Shown in pieces: positions 10,300-21,506 of a stretch of DNA of 49,776 nucleotides. Origin of the DNA: an uncultured Clostridia bacterium (GTDB lineage Bacteria; Bacillota; Clostridia; TANB77; CAG-508); the NCBI GenBank assembly GCA_947590905.1, contig CANQCU010000010.1, positions 1 through 49,776 of the forward strand, given 5' to 3'. The position numbers were made by a program, and so were the translations under genes. How positions within the stretch are numbered: the first letter of the stretch is position 1; each line of letters starts with the position of its first letter. The notes under the pieces are model-generated. The model ran no database searches. It was not told where the DNA came from and worked only from the letters and a program-made list of their open reading frames with translations.

Positions 10300-11250
10300 T
10301 TAAGTAAATTGTCCGAATAAATCTCCCATTGCTTCATTTTCATTAAGTCTCTTAATTGCTTCTGCAAATAATGGTGCTATTGACAATACTTTTATTTGTG
10401 GCAATTCTTTTTCTTTTGGTAATGGTATTGTGTTTGTTATTACCAATTCTTTTAATGGTGAGTTCTTTATTCTTTCTATTGCTGGGCCTGATAAAACTCC
10501 ATGTGTACATCCTGCATATATTTCTTTTGCTCCAAATTCTTTTAGTATATTTGCAGCTTCTATCATTGATCCTGCTGTATCTATTTCGTCATCAAATACT
10601 ACTGCTGTTTTTCCTTTTACTTCTCCTATTATTGTTGTTGCTATTGCTCTATCATCATTGCCTTCTCTTCTTTTATCTATCATTGCTATTGGACAATTAA
10701 AATATTTTGAGTATTTATATGCTTTTTTAGAACTTCCTGCATCTGTTGCAACTATAACCATATCTTTAAAGTTTTTCTCCTTAAAGTATGCTTGTAGTAA
10801 TGTTTGTGCTGATAATCTATCACAATTTATGCCAAAATATGCTTGTATTGCTGGGTTATGTAGATCACAACTTATTACTCTATCTGCCCCTGCAGATTCT
10901 ATTAATTCTGCCATAAGTTTTGCTGTAATTGGTACTCTAGGTTGATCTTTTTTGTCTGATCTTGAGTACATATAGTATGGTAATATTACTGTTATTCTCT
11001 TTGCTGATGCTCTTTTTGCTGCGTCAATTGCTATTAGAAGTTCCATTACTCTTTCATTTACTGGTGGTGTTGTTACTTGTATAAAATATACATCTTTCTG
11101 TCTAACTGTTTCTAATAGTTGTATAAATGTATTGTCGTTTTTAAATTTCATTCTGCTAATTTGTCCAACTTCTATGCCTAGATTGTCGCATACTTCTTTT
11201 GTAAATTTGTCTGCTGGTTCACTACACGAGAAGACTTTTAAATTTTCCAT
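10300..11250 (-). CDS. prs: Ribose-phosphate pyrophosphokinase
   Basis: Makes PRPP from ribose 5-phosphate and ATP for nucleotide, His and Trp synthesis. About 316 aa from MENLKVFS. The PRPP-binding loop VVFDDEIDTAGS and the preceding ATDAGSSKKA block are present. ATG at 11250 is preferred over an upstream in-frame start, because GGGGGAATAAAA precedes it and because the promoter TTGACT/TAAAAT (11293-11321) lies between the two starts. Frame intact. Confidence 0.95.
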   Translation of the reverse strand: MENLKVFSCSEPADKFTKEVCDNLGIEVGQISRMKFKNDNTFIQLLETVRQKDVYFIQVTTPPVNERVMELLIAIDAAKRASAKRITVILPYYMYSRSDKKDQPRVPITAKLMAELIESAGADRVISCDLHNPAIQAYFGINCDRLSAQTLLQAYFKEKNFKDMVIVATDAGSSKKAYKYSKYFNCPIAMIDKRREGNDDRAIATTIIGEVKGKTAVVFDDEIDTAGSMIEAANILKEFGAKEIYAGCTHGVLSGPAIERIKNSPLKELVITNTIPLPKEKELPQIKVLSIAPLFAEAIKRLNENEAMGDLFGQFT

Positions 11251-11292
11251 TTTTATTCCCCCTAATTTTTTTAGGCTTTTAAACCCATAACA

Positions 11293-11321
11293 TATTTTAG
11301 CTTGTTTTCTTTTTTTAGTCA
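11293..11321 (-). promoter_or_regulatory. SigA-type promoter of prs
   Basis: Minus strand TTGACT (11316-11321), 17-bp spacer, TAAAAT (11293-11298). Confidence 0.7.
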
Positions 11322-11389
11322 ATATATTTGTCGTATTTTGTTTTAATATTTGTAATAAATTTATTTTATAGTATTACTCTTCCTAAATT

Positions 11390-11420
11390 AAAAAGGTAGG
11401 ATATTTCACCTACCTTTTTC
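11390..11420 (-). terminator. Intrinsic terminator of ftsH
   Basis: Stem AAAAAGGTAG / CTACCTTTTT with a 10-base loop just after the ftsH stop, followed by T-rich sequence on the minus strand. Confidence 0.85.
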
Positions 11421-11425
11421 TTTTA

Positions 11426-13228
11426 TTATTCTTCAAATACTTTTGCAAATTCTTCTCCGTCAATCTTTTCTTTCTCTAATAATATTCCAGCAACTACATG
11501 TAATTTATCTATATGTTCTTTTAATATATCTTCTGCACGTTTGTATGCTTTATCAATTATATTTTTTGTTTCTGCATCTATTATAGAAGCTGTTTGTTCT
11601 GAATAATTTTTTGATTGTGCTAAATCTCTTCCTAAAAATACTTCTTCTTGTCCTGCACCAAACATTATTGCTCCAACTACATCACTCATTCCATATTTTG
11701 ATACCATATCTCTTGCAATTTTTGATGCTCTTTCTATGTCGTTGCTTGCTCCTGTTGATATATCATTTAATATTAGACTTTCTGCTACTCTACCACCAAG
11801 AAGAGATACTATTGTTTCTTCCATTTCTGATTTTGACATAAATGATTTATCTTCGCTTGGTCTATACATTGTATATCCACCTGCCATACCTCTTGGTACA
11901 ATTGATATTTGATGTACATCATCTTGTGTTGGTAAGAATTTACTTACTACTGCGTGTCCTGCTTCATGATAAGCAACTAGTTTCTTTTCTTTTTCACTTC
12001 TAACTCTTGTTTTCTTTTCAGGTCCCATTGTTACTTTTACCATTGCATCTTCTATTTCTGTCATTCCTATTTCTTTAAGATTTCTTCTAGCTGCAAGTAA
12101 TGCTGCTTCATTTAATACGTTTTCTAGATCTGCTCCTGAAAATCCTGATGTGTTTCTTGCTATTGTTTTTAAATCTACGTCGTCTCCTAATTTTTTCTTT
12201 CTTGCATGAACTTCTAGTATTTGTTCTCTTGCTCCTACATCTGGTGCTGATACTACTATTTGTCTATCAAATCTTCCTGGTCTTAATAATGCTTTATCTA
12301 GTATGTCTGGTCTATTGGTTGCAGCTAATACTATTACTCCTTCATTTGCTGCAAATCCATCCATTTCTACTAATAATTGGTTTAATGTTTGCTCTCTTTC
12401 ATCATGTCCTCCACCAAGTCCTGCTCCACGTTGTCTTCCTACTGCGTCTATTTCATCTATGAATACTATACATGGTGCATTTTTCTTTGCTTGGTCAAAT
12501 AAATCTCTTACTCTTGATGCACCAACACCTACGAACATCTCTACGAAGTCTGATCCACTTATTATAAAGAATGGAACTCCTGCTTCTCCTGCAACTGCTT
12601 TAGCAAGTAATGTTTTTCCTGTTCCTGGAGGTCCTACAAGAAGAACTCCTTTTGGTATTCTTGCTCCCATATCTGTAAATTTTTTAGGGCTTTTTAAGAA
12701 TTCTACTATTTCTTGCAATTCTTCCTTTTCTTCATCTACACCAGCTACATCAACAAATGTTACTTTGTTTTTGTCTGCTGATGTCATCATTCTTGCTTTA
12801 CTCTTTCCAAAACTTAGTGTTTTATTATTTCCTTGTGAATTAGGATTCATTAACAAGAACCAGAATATAAGTGCAATTATTAATAGACCAAATGGTGATA
12901 AAATTTCTAATATTGTCATAAATATTGATCTTGAATTTTCGTTAAAGTCTATTTCTCCACTTTTTAAATATGGTGTTATATAATCCATAAAGCTTTCTTC
13001 ATTTGGAATATTAACTTCCTTTTTTATTTTATCGTCTTTTAGGGTTACATTTGCTGTTTCTCCATTGTATGATAATTCTATTTCTGCTACATCTGTATGT
13101 TCTATCTTATCGATTAATTCAGAGTATGTCATCTTTGTGTCTGAATTATCTAAAATAGATGTTATCAGTACTACAACAATTATTCCTATTATTAACCACA
13201 TTGCCAATGTTTTGATACTACTTTTCAA
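11426..13228 (-). CDS. ftsH: ATP-dependent zinc metalloprotease FtsH
   Basis: Membrane AAA+ protease for quality control and regulated proteolysis. 600 aa: membrane segments about 6-26 and 108-128, Walker A G199-PPGTGK-T206, Walker B ending D258-E259, zinc site H421-EAG-H425. The start is TTG at 13228, supported by AGGAGG seven bases upstream. Fully intact over 1.8 kb, with every CGG trinucleotide out of phase. It follows tilS, as in Bacillus. Promoter candidate TTGAAA (13341-13346), 17 bp, TAATAT (13318-13323). Confidence 0.97.
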   Translation of the reverse strand: MKSSIKTLAMWLIIGIIVVVLITSILDNSDTKMTYSELIDKIEHTDVAEIELSYNGETANVTLKDDKIKKEVNIPNEESFMDYITPYLKSGEIDFNENSRSIFMTILEILSPFGLLIIALIFWFLLMNPNSQGNNKTLSFGKSKARMMTSADKNKVTFVDVAGVDEEKEELQEIVEFLKSPKKFTDMGARIPKGVLLVGPPGTGKTLLAKAVAGEAGVPFFIISGSDFVEMFVGVGASRVRDLFDQAKKNAPCIVFIDEIDAVGRQRGAGLGGGHDEREQTLNQLLVEMDGFAANEGVIVLAATNRPDILDKALLRPGRFDRQIVVSAPDVGAREQILEVHARKKKLGDDVDLKTIARNTSGFSGADLENVLNEAALLAARRNLKEIGMTEIEDAMVKVTMGPEKKTRVRSEKEKKLVAYHEAGHAVVSKFLPTQDDVHQISIVPRGMAGGYTMYRPSEDKSFMSKSEMEETIVSLLGGRVAESLILNDISTGASNDIERASKIARDMVSKYGMSDVVGAIMFGAGQEEVFLGRDLAQSKNYSEQTASIIDAETKNIIDKAYKRAEDILKEHIDKLHVVAGILLEKEKIDGEEFAKVFEE

Positions 13229-13317
13229 AGTTTATTCCTCCTTATTTTAAGTAATACTTTTAAGTTTGTTTCTCGTATTTTTAAGCCTTTAAGTTCTTTT
13301 AGCTCTTTCTTTCATGG

Positions 13318-13346
13318 ATATTATCATATTTATTTTATCTTTTCAA
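13318..13346 (-). promoter_or_regulatory. Candidate promoter of ftsH
   Basis: Minus strand TTGAAA, 17-bp spacer, TAATAT about 90 bp upstream of the TTG start, in the tilS-ftsH gap. Confidence 0.55.
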
Positions 13347-13425
13347 TAGTTTTTTGAAAGTTTTCTTTTTCTAAAGTAAGCTTGTACGTAAGTTTTACTA
13401 CGGATTTCCGTGTTTAATTCGTTTA

Positions 13426-14421
13426 TTAATTTTGTGTTACAAAAAAATACATTTTTCCCTTATTAATCGCGATTTTGATGTATTTATTTGGTGTTAAGTA
13501 TTTATTCCCTATATTTTTTTCACATAATTTTATTATATCTTCTATATGTACTTTTTCTATTCCATTATTTGTTTTAAATAATTTTTTTATAGTATATAGT
13601 ATTAATCTCTCTTTTATTACTTTTTCTTGTTTGTTAAACTCTTTCAAATTTAATATTATTTCTTGTTTTTCTTCTTTTATTACTATTTTTTCATAAGTTT
13701 CTTTTGTGATCTTCTCAATATATTCATTTTCTTCATCTACTAACTTTGATAACCTATCTATTGAATCTATTATATTAGGATTAAATGCAATTTTTATTAG
13801 TGGTATTAACACATTTCTAATTTTATTTCTTGTATAAATATTTTCATCATTTGTTTTATCATGTCTTGGATTTAATTTTTTTTCTTCACAATAATTTTCT
13901 ATCTCTTCTCTTGAAATATCTATAAGTGGTTTTATATATTTTTCATCTCTGATTGGTTTTATTCCTTTTAGACCTGATACTCCCGAACCTCTAATAATAT
14001 TCATCAATACTGTTTCTGCATTGTCATTTTTTGTATGTGCTGTTGCTATTTTGTCTGCTTTTTCTTTTTTTAATATTTCTTCAAAAAATTCATACCTTGC
14101 TATTCTTCCCGCTTCTTCTGTGCCTATTTTTTCATTTTTAGCTACTTTTTCAATTTCTATATGCTTAGAAAAAAAAGGAATTTGTTTTTCTTTACAATAT
14201 TCTTCTACAAATCTTTCATCGTCGCCTGCTTCTTCTCTTATCATATGATTTATATGACATACTATAATCTCAAATTTTATTGTCCCTTCATTTTTTATTT
14301 CGTTTAATATATTCAAAAGACAAATAGAGTCGGGGCCTCCTGATACTCCGACAACTATTTTTTCTTTATCTTTTATTAATCCGTATTTTTTTATTGTTTC
14401 TTTTACTTTTTCTTCTAACAC
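13426..14421 (-). CDS. tilS: tRNA(Ile)-lysidine synthetase
   Basis: Modifies C34 of the CAU anticodon of a minor tRNA-Ile to lysidine, making it read AUA. 331 aa. The PP-loop VVGVSGGPDS lies near the N-terminus (about residues 23-32), and the HINH and HTKNDNAETVLMNIIRGSG blocks are typical. It starts 12 bp after dnaB. Of interest beside the CGG phenomenon because it is a decoding enzyme, but nothing in it is abnormal. Confidence 0.92.
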   Translation of the reverse strand: MLEEKVKETIKKYGLIKDKEKIVVGVSGGPDSICLLNILNEIKNEGTIKFEIIVCHINHMIREEAGDDERFVEEYCKEKQIPFFSKHIEIEKVAKNEKIGTEEAGRIARYEFFEEILKKEKADKIATAHTKNDNAETVLMNIIRGSGVSGLKGIKPIRDEKYIKPLIDISREEIENYCEEKKLNPRHDKTNDENIYTRNKIRNVLIPLIKIAFNPNIIDSIDRLSKLVDEENEYIEKITKETYEKIVIKEEKQEIILNLKEFNKQEKVIKERLILYTIKKLFKTNNGIEKVHIEDIIKLCEKNIGNKYLTPNKYIKIAINKGKMYFFVTQN

Positions 14422-14433
14422 TTTTTTGTCCTC

Positions 14434-15771
14434 TTATTCTCTATATCTATCTATATTTGCAAATTTTGTATAACTTCCAAGCCATAAAAGTTCTACTGTT
14501 CCTGTTGATCCTCCTCTATGTTTTGCAAGTATTACTTCCGCAATATTTTGTTTTTCACTATCCTTGTTATAATAGTCATCTCTATATAGAAAGATTACTA
14601 TGTCTGCATCTTGTTCTATTGCTCCTGATTCACGAAGATCTGATAGCATTGGTCTATGATCGTCTTTTCTTTGATCTGGTGCACGTGATAGCTGTGATAA
14701 AGCTATAACTGGTATGTTTAATTCTTTTGCAAGTATTTTTAATGAACGGCTTATTTCTGATATTTCTTGCTCTCTGCTTCCATTTTTCTTGCTACCAGAA
14801 CCTGCTATTAGTTGAAGATAGTCTATTACAACTAGACCTATATTTTTTTCTAGTTTTAGTTTTCTACATTTTGCCCTTATTTCTGTTATTGAAATTCCTG
14901 GTGTATCATCTATGTATATTTCTGATTCTGATAATGGTTCTAGTCCTTCTGCAAGTTTTATAAAGTCTTCTTCTTCCATTTTACCTGTTTTTAATTTATT
15001 GCTATCTATCATTGTTTCTGAACTAAGTATTCTTGTTACTAGTTGTTCTTTGGACATTTCTAAACTAAATATTGCAACTGGTGTATGTGTTCTTACTGCT
15101 GCATTTACTGCTATATTTAATGCAAAGGCTGTTTTTCCCATTGCTGGTCTTGCTGCAACTAATATCAGCTCTGATCCATGAAATCCTGCTGTTTTATAAT
15201 CTAAATCTATAAATCCAGTCGGAATTCCTGTTATATGTTCTTTTTGGTTATATAATTCCTCTAATTTTGCAAATGTTTCTACTAATATATCTTTTATTGG
15301 TGTATATCCTTTTTGATTTCTATTTTTCATCAAATTAAATACACTTTTTTCTGCTTTTTCTATTATTTCGTCTACTTCAAGTGTTTGATCATATCCAAGT
15401 TCTACTAATTCATTTGAAGTTTTTATTAAACTTCTTAATATGGATTTTTCTTCTACTATTTTTATGTATTTGTCTGCATTTGCCGTTGTTGGTACTTTTT
15501 CTGGTAAATCTGCTATATATTCTAGTCCTCCACAGACTTCAAATTTTCCAAGTGATATTAGTTCTTCTTTTACAGTTATTAAATCTATTGGCTCTGAACG
15601 ATTATATAAGTTTATCATTGCTGAAAATATTAATTTATTTTCTTCTCTGTAAAAATCTTCTGGCTTTAATACTTCTAATGCTTGCATAACTGCATCTCTG
15701 TCTAATAACATGCATCCAAGTACTGCTTGCTCTGCTTCTACATCATTTGGTGGAATTTTTCCTACGTCCAT
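14434..15771 (-). CDS. dnaB: Replicative DNA helicase
   Basis: Hexameric replication-fork helicase (dnaC in Bacillus naming). 445 aa: N-terminal DnaB domain, Walker A ARPAMGKTA around residues 207-215, and the VVIDYLQLI Walker B. Lies between rplI and tilS with 18- and 12-bp gaps, so co-transcribed. Frame intact. Confidence 0.96.
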   Translation of the reverse strand: MDVGKIPPNDVEAEQAVLGCMLLDRDAVMQALEVLKPEDFYREENKLIFSAMINLYNRSEPIDLITVKEELISLGKFEVCGGLEYIADLPEKVPTTANADKYIKIVEEKSILRSLIKTSNELVELGYDQTLEVDEIIEKAEKSVFNLMKNRNQKGYTPIKDILVETFAKLEELYNQKEHITGIPTGFIDLDYKTAGFHGSELILVAARPAMGKTAFALNIAVNAAVRTHTPVAIFSLEMSKEQLVTRILSSETMIDSNKLKTGKMEEEDFIKLAEGLEPLSESEIYIDDTPGISITEIRAKCRKLKLEKNIGLVVIDYLQLIAGSGSKKNGSREQEISEISRSLKILAKELNIPVIALSQLSRAPDQRKDDHRPMLSDLRESGAIEQDADIVIFLYRDDYYNKDSEKQNIAEVILAKHRGGSTGTVELLWLGSYTKFANIDRYRE

Positions 15772-15789
15772 GGCTTTTCCTCTCTTTCC

Positions 15790-16236
15790 TTATTCTCCTA
15801 CAACATTTACTTGTAATTTTGCTGTAACTCCTTCAAATAATCTAAGTTCTACCGTGTGTCTTCCTACTGTTTTTATAGGTTCTGTTATATTTATTTTTTT
15901 CTTATCTACTGTTTCTTTAAATTCTTTTTCTATATTTTCTGATATTTCTTTTGATGTAATACTTCCAAATGTCTTACCGTTTTCTCCCGCTTTTACTTTT
16001 ACTGTTAATACTTCTTTTTCTATTTTTTCTTTAATCTTTATTGCCTTTTGTTTTTCCAATTCTTTTTTGTGTGCTTCTGAAGATTTTTTTGCTGACCATT
16101 CATTTAAGTTCTGTTTGTCTGCTTCTATTGCAAGTTTTCTTGGAAATAGATAGTTTCTTGCATATCCATCACTTGTATTTACTATTTCTCCTCTTTTTCC
16201 CATTCCTTTTACATCTGTTTGTAATATAACTTTCAT
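15790..16236 (-). CDS. rplI: 50S ribosomal protein L9
   Basis: 148 aa. Starts [32 protein letters not shown], the L9 N-terminal domain, followed by a long helix and the C-terminal domain. Downstream of gdpP and upstream of dnaB, a classic Firmicute order. Interesting because bL9 mutants are known to raise ribosomal hopping and frameshifting; this copy looks complete. Confidence 0.95.
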   Translation of the reverse strand: MKVILQTDVKGMGKRGEIVNTSDGYARNYLFPRKLAIEADKQNLNEWSAKKSSEAHKKELEKQKAIKIKEKIEKEVLTVKVKAGENGKTFGSITSKEISENIEKEFKETVDKKKINITEPIKTVGRHTVELRLFEGVTAKLQVNVVGE

Positions 16237-16327
16237 AAAATGCTCCTCTCTCTAGATAGTTTAATTATTTATTATATCTTAAGCTGATCTTCTTTATAAT
16301 TTTTATAACATATTTTACTTCAATTTC

Positions 16328-18356
16328 TTATTCTATATTTTGTTCAAAATATTCATCTATTGCTTTTTTTAAGTTTTCTTTTGCAGTACTTATTGATTCA
16401 TTTTCTACTTGTGCTCCTGCTACTGTGCTGTGACCTCCGCCACCGCATTTTTTCTAGTATTAATTGAACATTTATGTCTCCAATTGAACGTCCACTTATA
16501 TATACTTTGTCTTTTACTTTTCCTAAGACAAATGAGGCTGAGATATCACTTATTGTTAATAATTCATCAGCTGCTTTTGCGCATATTAGATTTGCATTTT
16601 CATCTTCTTTGTCATATTCTGCAATTCCGATTGTTTCTCTTATAACCTCTGTATTTCTGACTATATCAGATATTACATTATAACTTTCTAAGTCACTTTG
16701 GAACCATTTTTTTACTTTTATTATGTCTATATTATTTTTCCTTAAATATGCTGCTGCTTCAAAGGTTCTAACTCCTGTTTTAAATGTAAAGTTTTTAGTG
16801 TCTACCATTATTCCAGCATATAAACTTTCTGCTTCAAAAGTTGTTATTTGTGTTTCATTTTTTGTATATTGTAATAATTCTGTTACAAGTTCTGATGCTG
16901 ATGAAGCATATACTTCATGGAACATAAGTATTGCATTGTCTATATAATCTGGTCCTCTCCTGTGGTGGTCTATTACTACTATTCTGTTTGTTTTTGTTAA
17001 TAATTCTGGTACTTCTACATATGATTTTTTGTGTGTATCAACAACTACAAGTAATGTGTTTTGCGTTATTTCTGCAATAGCTTCTTGTTTATCTATTATG
17101 ACTCCTTCATATTCTTTTTCTTGTTCAACTGCTTCTATAAAATCTTTTAATGTTAATCCATAAGTATTATTTACGATTTTTGCTGTTTTCCCAAGTGTTT
17201 TTGCTATTCTATAAATTCCAAGGCTTGATGCCATTGAGTCTATATCACCATTTGCATGACCCATTATCAATATGTTTTCTGATTCTTCCATTAAATTTTC
17301 AAGTGATGTTGCTATTGTTCTAGCTTTTACTTTTGTTCTTTTTTCTACTTCTTGTACTTTTCCTCCGAAGAATTCATATTTTCCGTTTCTTCTAATTGCT
17401 GCTTGGTCTCCTCCACGTCCTAATACTAAATCCATTGTTGATACTGTTTCTTTGTATTGGTCATATTTTGATTTTCCATCTGCACAAATTGCTATACTTA
17501 ATGTTGTTGGAATTACACCTTCTGTTTCTGTATCTTTTGCCATATCTAGTATTTCAAATTTATTTTCTATTATTTTTTCTAGATATTTTTGTTCAAATAC
17601 AAATACATATCTATCTCTTTCTGTTTTTAATGCTACTCCTTCAAATTTTGAAACCCATTCATATATTTTTGTTTCTATTTCTGTAAGTACCTGTGCTCTT
17701 TCTTCTTGTGGCATACTTTGTAAAAGTTCATCATAGCTGTCAATCATTATAATTCCCATACATGTTTTTGTTTCGTCTAGTTTCTTTCTTGTCTCTAAGT
17801 ATTCTGTGTTGTCTAATAAATACATTATAAAAGCTTCGTTTGATTTTTTCTTCCTGTTTCTTGTTTTTGATTTTATTCTTTCTATAATAACTTTATATTC
17901 TTTTTTACCTATTTGTACTTGTTTATCTGATATTAACTCTTTTTTGTTTTTATCATTTATATTATTTTCTAATTCAATTTTTGCAGTTTTTGCAAGTTCT
18001 GTGAGTATTGACTTTATATCAATATTTCCAAATTCATTTACGAAGCTTACGCTTCTCCATGTTATATTTCCATCTTCTTCTACTATTGCAAGTGGAAATG
18101 GTGAATTTACAAATGTATTTTTAGCTATTGTATCAACATTAAATGTTAATTCTTGTATATGTTTATCTAATTCATTTTTGTTTTTATTATCATTCCAAAA
18201 CGTATAAACTAATAAAAGTCCATAAAGTATAACTGATGGAATAATAAAGTTTATGTTTTGAATACATAGTACTATTAGGACTATTGCTATTATTACTAAA
18301 TATATTCTTGTTTTTGTAAGTATTGTTTCAAATGTTTTCTTTGTGTTATTGGACAT
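16328..18356 (-). CDS. gdpP: Cyclic-di-AMP phosphodiesterase GdpP, one CGG +1 shift
   Basis: Membrane c-di-AMP hydrolase, about 675 aa. Two N-terminal membrane segments, a PAS-like region, a degenerate GGDEF domain, then DHH (MGHANGDIDSMAS, VVIDHHRRG) and DHHA1 domains. The conventional frame runs into an Arg/Ser-rich tail. Skipping C at 16443-16445 gives LILEKM-GGGGHSTVAGAQVEN and ends at 16328, the expected DHHA1 glycine motif and C-terminus. ATG at 18356 is supported by AGGAGG; the upstream frame extension is not. First gene of gdpP-rplI-dnaB. Confidence 0.93.
16443..16445 (-). other. CGG +1 frameshift site, gdpP
   Basis: Coding strand ATG CGG TGG. Skipping C gives ATG-GGT-GGC-GGA-GGT-CAC, the GGGGH motif of DHHA1. 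AUG in the P site cannot re-pair one base downstream (UGC), which disfavours simple P-site slippage. Confidence 0.92.
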
Positions 18357-18456
18357 AACTCCTCCTTTTATTACATGTAATATTGTACATCTAAGCCTGT
18401 ATTTTGTCAAGTTTGCAGGAGTTTTTGATAGTATTATAATTATTATATTAATTATA

Positions 18457-18699
18457 TTATTCTAATTCACTTTTAACTTTATTTATTTGTTCTGTATCTG
18501 CCATTTCTGATGTTTTGTAATATCCTTTTGCTTTTGCTATTTTTAAAAGCTCATATTGTAAACTTTCTGCTACATTTCTTATTTGTTCTAAACTATTCCT
18601 TAAATTCATATTTTCAGTTTCTGCTATTGCTGATGCATATTCCGTAAGCTCTAACTTTTTTTCTTTTAAGACATCATTTATCATTATCTCTTCATTCAT
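18457..18699 (-). CDS. Small spore-coat-like protein (CotF-like)
   Basis: 80 aa starting MNEEIMINDVLKEKKLEL, with two predicted helices and KAKGYYKTSEMA near the end. This resembles the CotF coat family (helical, GWY-like motif). ATG at 18699 is chosen because AGAGGA lies upstream. Coat function is inferred from resemblance only. Confidence 0.55.
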   Translation of the reverse strand: MNEEIMINDVLKEKKLELTEYASAIAETENMNLRNSLEQIRNVAESLQYELLKIAKAKGYYKTSEMADTEQINKVKSELE

Positions 18700-18805
18700 T
18701 TTTATCTTTCCTCTTTTCTCCATACAAAATCATTATTATAATTTTCTAATTTGCCTATTCTTATTTATGCTTTTAGAGCATTTATACATACTCTTGATTT
18801 ATTAA

Positions 18806-18991
18806 TTAATTTAAAAATGTCATCAGTTTTTGTTTTGCATTTAATTCGTCTTGTGCTGATTTTGTAAATACCTGTTTTATTTGAGCATCTTCAGCTTGTT
18901 TTGCATAATTATTTAATTTTTGATAATTTGTATCTGCCATTTTTATTAAATGTCTTAAATTCTGCAATTCCATTTGATTTATTTCTGCCAT
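18806..18991 (-). CDS. Small helical protein, possible coat-related partner
   Basis: 61 aa, starting MAEINQMELQNLRHLIKM, all helical, with a GGAGGTAAAT-type ribosome site. It is paired with the CotF-like gene 106 bp downstream; such tandem small genes are common among Clostridia coat proteins. Not confidently recognised. Confidence 0.5.
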   Translation of the reverse strand: MAEINQMELQNLRHLIKMADTNYQKLNNYAKQAEDAQIKQVFTKSAQDELNAKQKLMTFLN

Positions 18992-19191
18992 ATTTACCTC
19001 CGTTTTTTATTTTCTATTATTTGTGTTTATGGAATTTTTATGCAGTTTTATTTTTAGGAATATATTAAAAGAATAAGTTTTATTTTATAGGAACACGTAA
19101 TCACATGCAATGAATAAACAAACTTACATTTTTTAAATTTCAACAGTCGTGCCATCTAAATAACCCTTATTCTTTTATTTAATTAATATAT

Positions 19192-21485
19192 TTATTTTAT
19201 AATTTCTAACCCGGCATATTTTGCCATTAATCTCTTGTGCCCTGCTTTATCAAAGTTTATATCTACTTTGTAATCTTCTCCTTCTTCTTCAACATAATTT
19301 ATTGTACCCTCACCAAATTTCTTATGATATACTCTTGTTCCTTGCTTGTATTCTGATATATCTATTGTATCTTGCTTTTTAGTATTTAATCCTTTTAAGA
19401 AGCTTTCTGGCGTTCTAAAATTAAATACATTTGTTGCTGCAACCTTTGGTTGAATTTCATCTTCTGTTAAATTATATTTTTTAACAGTAGATTTTCCATA
19501 AGTCCATTCATAATTATTACTATTATCAAAGGTTTCATTTATATTGCTCTCTGTTTCAAGTGAACTTTCTTCACTTAATAGTTCTGCTGGTACTTCTTTT
19601 AAAAATCTTGAAATTGCATTATATGATGTTGAGCCAAATATTGTTCTAGATTTTGCACATGTCATATATAGATGCTCTTTTGCTCTTGTTATACCAACAT
19701 AGCATAATCTTCTTTCTTCTTCTATTCCGTTTGGTTCATCAATAGATTTATTTCCTGGGAATATTCCTTCTTCCATTCCTGCTAAAAATACTACTGGAAA
19801 TTCTAGTCCTTTTGCACTATGAAATGTCATAAGTGTTACTTGTTCTTCTGGCTCTTCTAGCTCATCTACATCACTTGCAAGTGTTATACTTTCTAGAAAA
19901 CTTCCTAAATCGTTTTCCGCTTCTTCTTCAAATTCTTCTGTTACTGTTAAAAATTCTTCTAAGTTTTCTATTCTATTTTCTGCCTCTTTTGTATCTTCTA
20001 GTTCCAATGCTTTTATATATCCCGTACTTTTTAATACTTTTTCTGTTAATTCTGATACTGTCATTTCTGCTGATTTTTCTACTAATTCATCTATTACTTC
20101 TACAAATTCACGTGTGTTTGTATATACTCTATTTAAACCATATCTTGCAGAGTCTTTTATTATTTCATACATTGATTTATTTTCTTTGTCTGCAATTTCT
20201 GCAATTTGGTCTAAACTTGTTTTTCCGTATTCCTCTTTTTGGCTCATTTATTATTCTTCTTAAGCTTAAATTATCTTTTGTATTATATATCAATCTTAAA
20301 TATGCAATTATATCTTTTATTTCTTTTCTCTCATAGAATTTTAATCCACCGATAATTTTATATGGCACATTTTCCCTTCTTAAAATATCCTCTATACTAC
20401 GTGATTGTGTGTTCATTCTATAAAGAATTGCAAAGTCTGAGTACTTATAATATTCTTCTCTTTTTAGATGTTCTATTTGTTCTACTATGTAAGTTGCTTC
20501 GTCATATTCATTGTTTGCAAGGTGTGCTGTAACTTTTTTTCCTTCTTCATTTTCTGTCCAAAGTTTTTTCTTGTATTTTACTTCGTTGTTTTTTATTACT
20601 GCATTTGCAACGTTTAATATATTTTTTGTACAACGATAGTTTTGCTCTAATTTTATTAGTTTTGTTCCTGGGAAGTCTTTTTCAAAATTTAATATATTCT
20701 TTATATCTGCTCCTCTAAATGAATATATCCCTTGGTCATTATCTCCTACTACTGTTATATTTCCATTTCTTGCTGATAAAAGTGTTATTAATGTAAATTG
20801 TGCCTTATTTGTATCTTGATATTCGTCTACTAAAATATATTTGAATTTTTCTGAATAATATTCTAATGCATCTGGTTCTTGCATTAATATTTTTATTGTA
20901 TGATTTATTATATCATCAAAATCTAGTGCATTATTTTCTTTTAATTTTCTTTGATAAAGTCTATATACTTTTGCAATTACTTCTTTTCTAAGTTCATTAT
21001 TTGTTCTTTTTGAATATTCTTCTGGCTCTAGCATATCATTTTTTGCATTACTTATTTCATACATAATGCTTTTTTCTGTGAACATTTTATCATCTACATT
21101 TAATTCTTTCATGCAGTCTTTTACTATACTTTTTTGGTCTGTTGTATCAAATATTACAAATGATGATGTAAATCCTATTCTATCTATGTATTTTCTAAGT
21201 ATTCTTACACATATTGAATGAAATGTTCCTATCCACATGTCATTTGCAATATCACCTAACAAATTTCCTACTCTATCCTTCATTTCTTTTGCTGCTTTGT
21301 TTGTAAAGGTTATTGCAAGTATATTCCATGGGCTTACGTGTTTTTCGCCTATTATATATGCTATTTTATGTGTTAACACCTTTGTTTTTCCGAGAGCCTG
21401 CTCCTGCAATTACAAGACATGGTCCATCTACTGCAAGTACTGCTTCTTTTTGTTTATCGTTTAGACCTTCGATTATATTCTCCAT
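19192..21485 (-). CDS. pcrA: ATP-dependent DNA helicase PcrA/UvrD, two CGG +1 shifts
   Basis: Superfamily 1 helicase of repair and replication, joined length about 763 aa. ATG at 21485 begins MENIIEGLNDKQKEAVLAVDGPCLVIAGAGS. Skipping C at 21390-21392 completes the P-loop AGAGS-GKTKV; without it there is no Walker A. Skipping C at 20225-20227 gives NEPKRGI-GKTSLDQIAEIAD, a conserved PcrA block. Later motifs include VDEYQDTN (motif II), TFHSAKGLEFPVVFLAGMEEG and YVGITRA. The C-terminal tail (YHKKFGEGTI) is PcrA-like. The remaining frame has no interruption. Confidence 0.94.
20225..20227 (-). other. CGG +1 frameshift site, pcrA second
   Basis: Coding strand ATA CGG AAA. Skipping C gives ATA-GGA-AAA (Ile-Gly-Lys) in the conserved KRGIGKTS block. 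Confidence 0.92.
21390..21392 (-). other. CGG +1 frameshift site inside the pcrA P-loop
   Basis: Coding strand TCT CGG AAA. Skipping C gives TCT-GGA-AAA (Ser-Gly-Lys), completing Walker A GAGSGKT. Confidence 0.94.
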
Positions 21486-21506
21486 TTTATTTCTCCTATC
21501 TTTATT

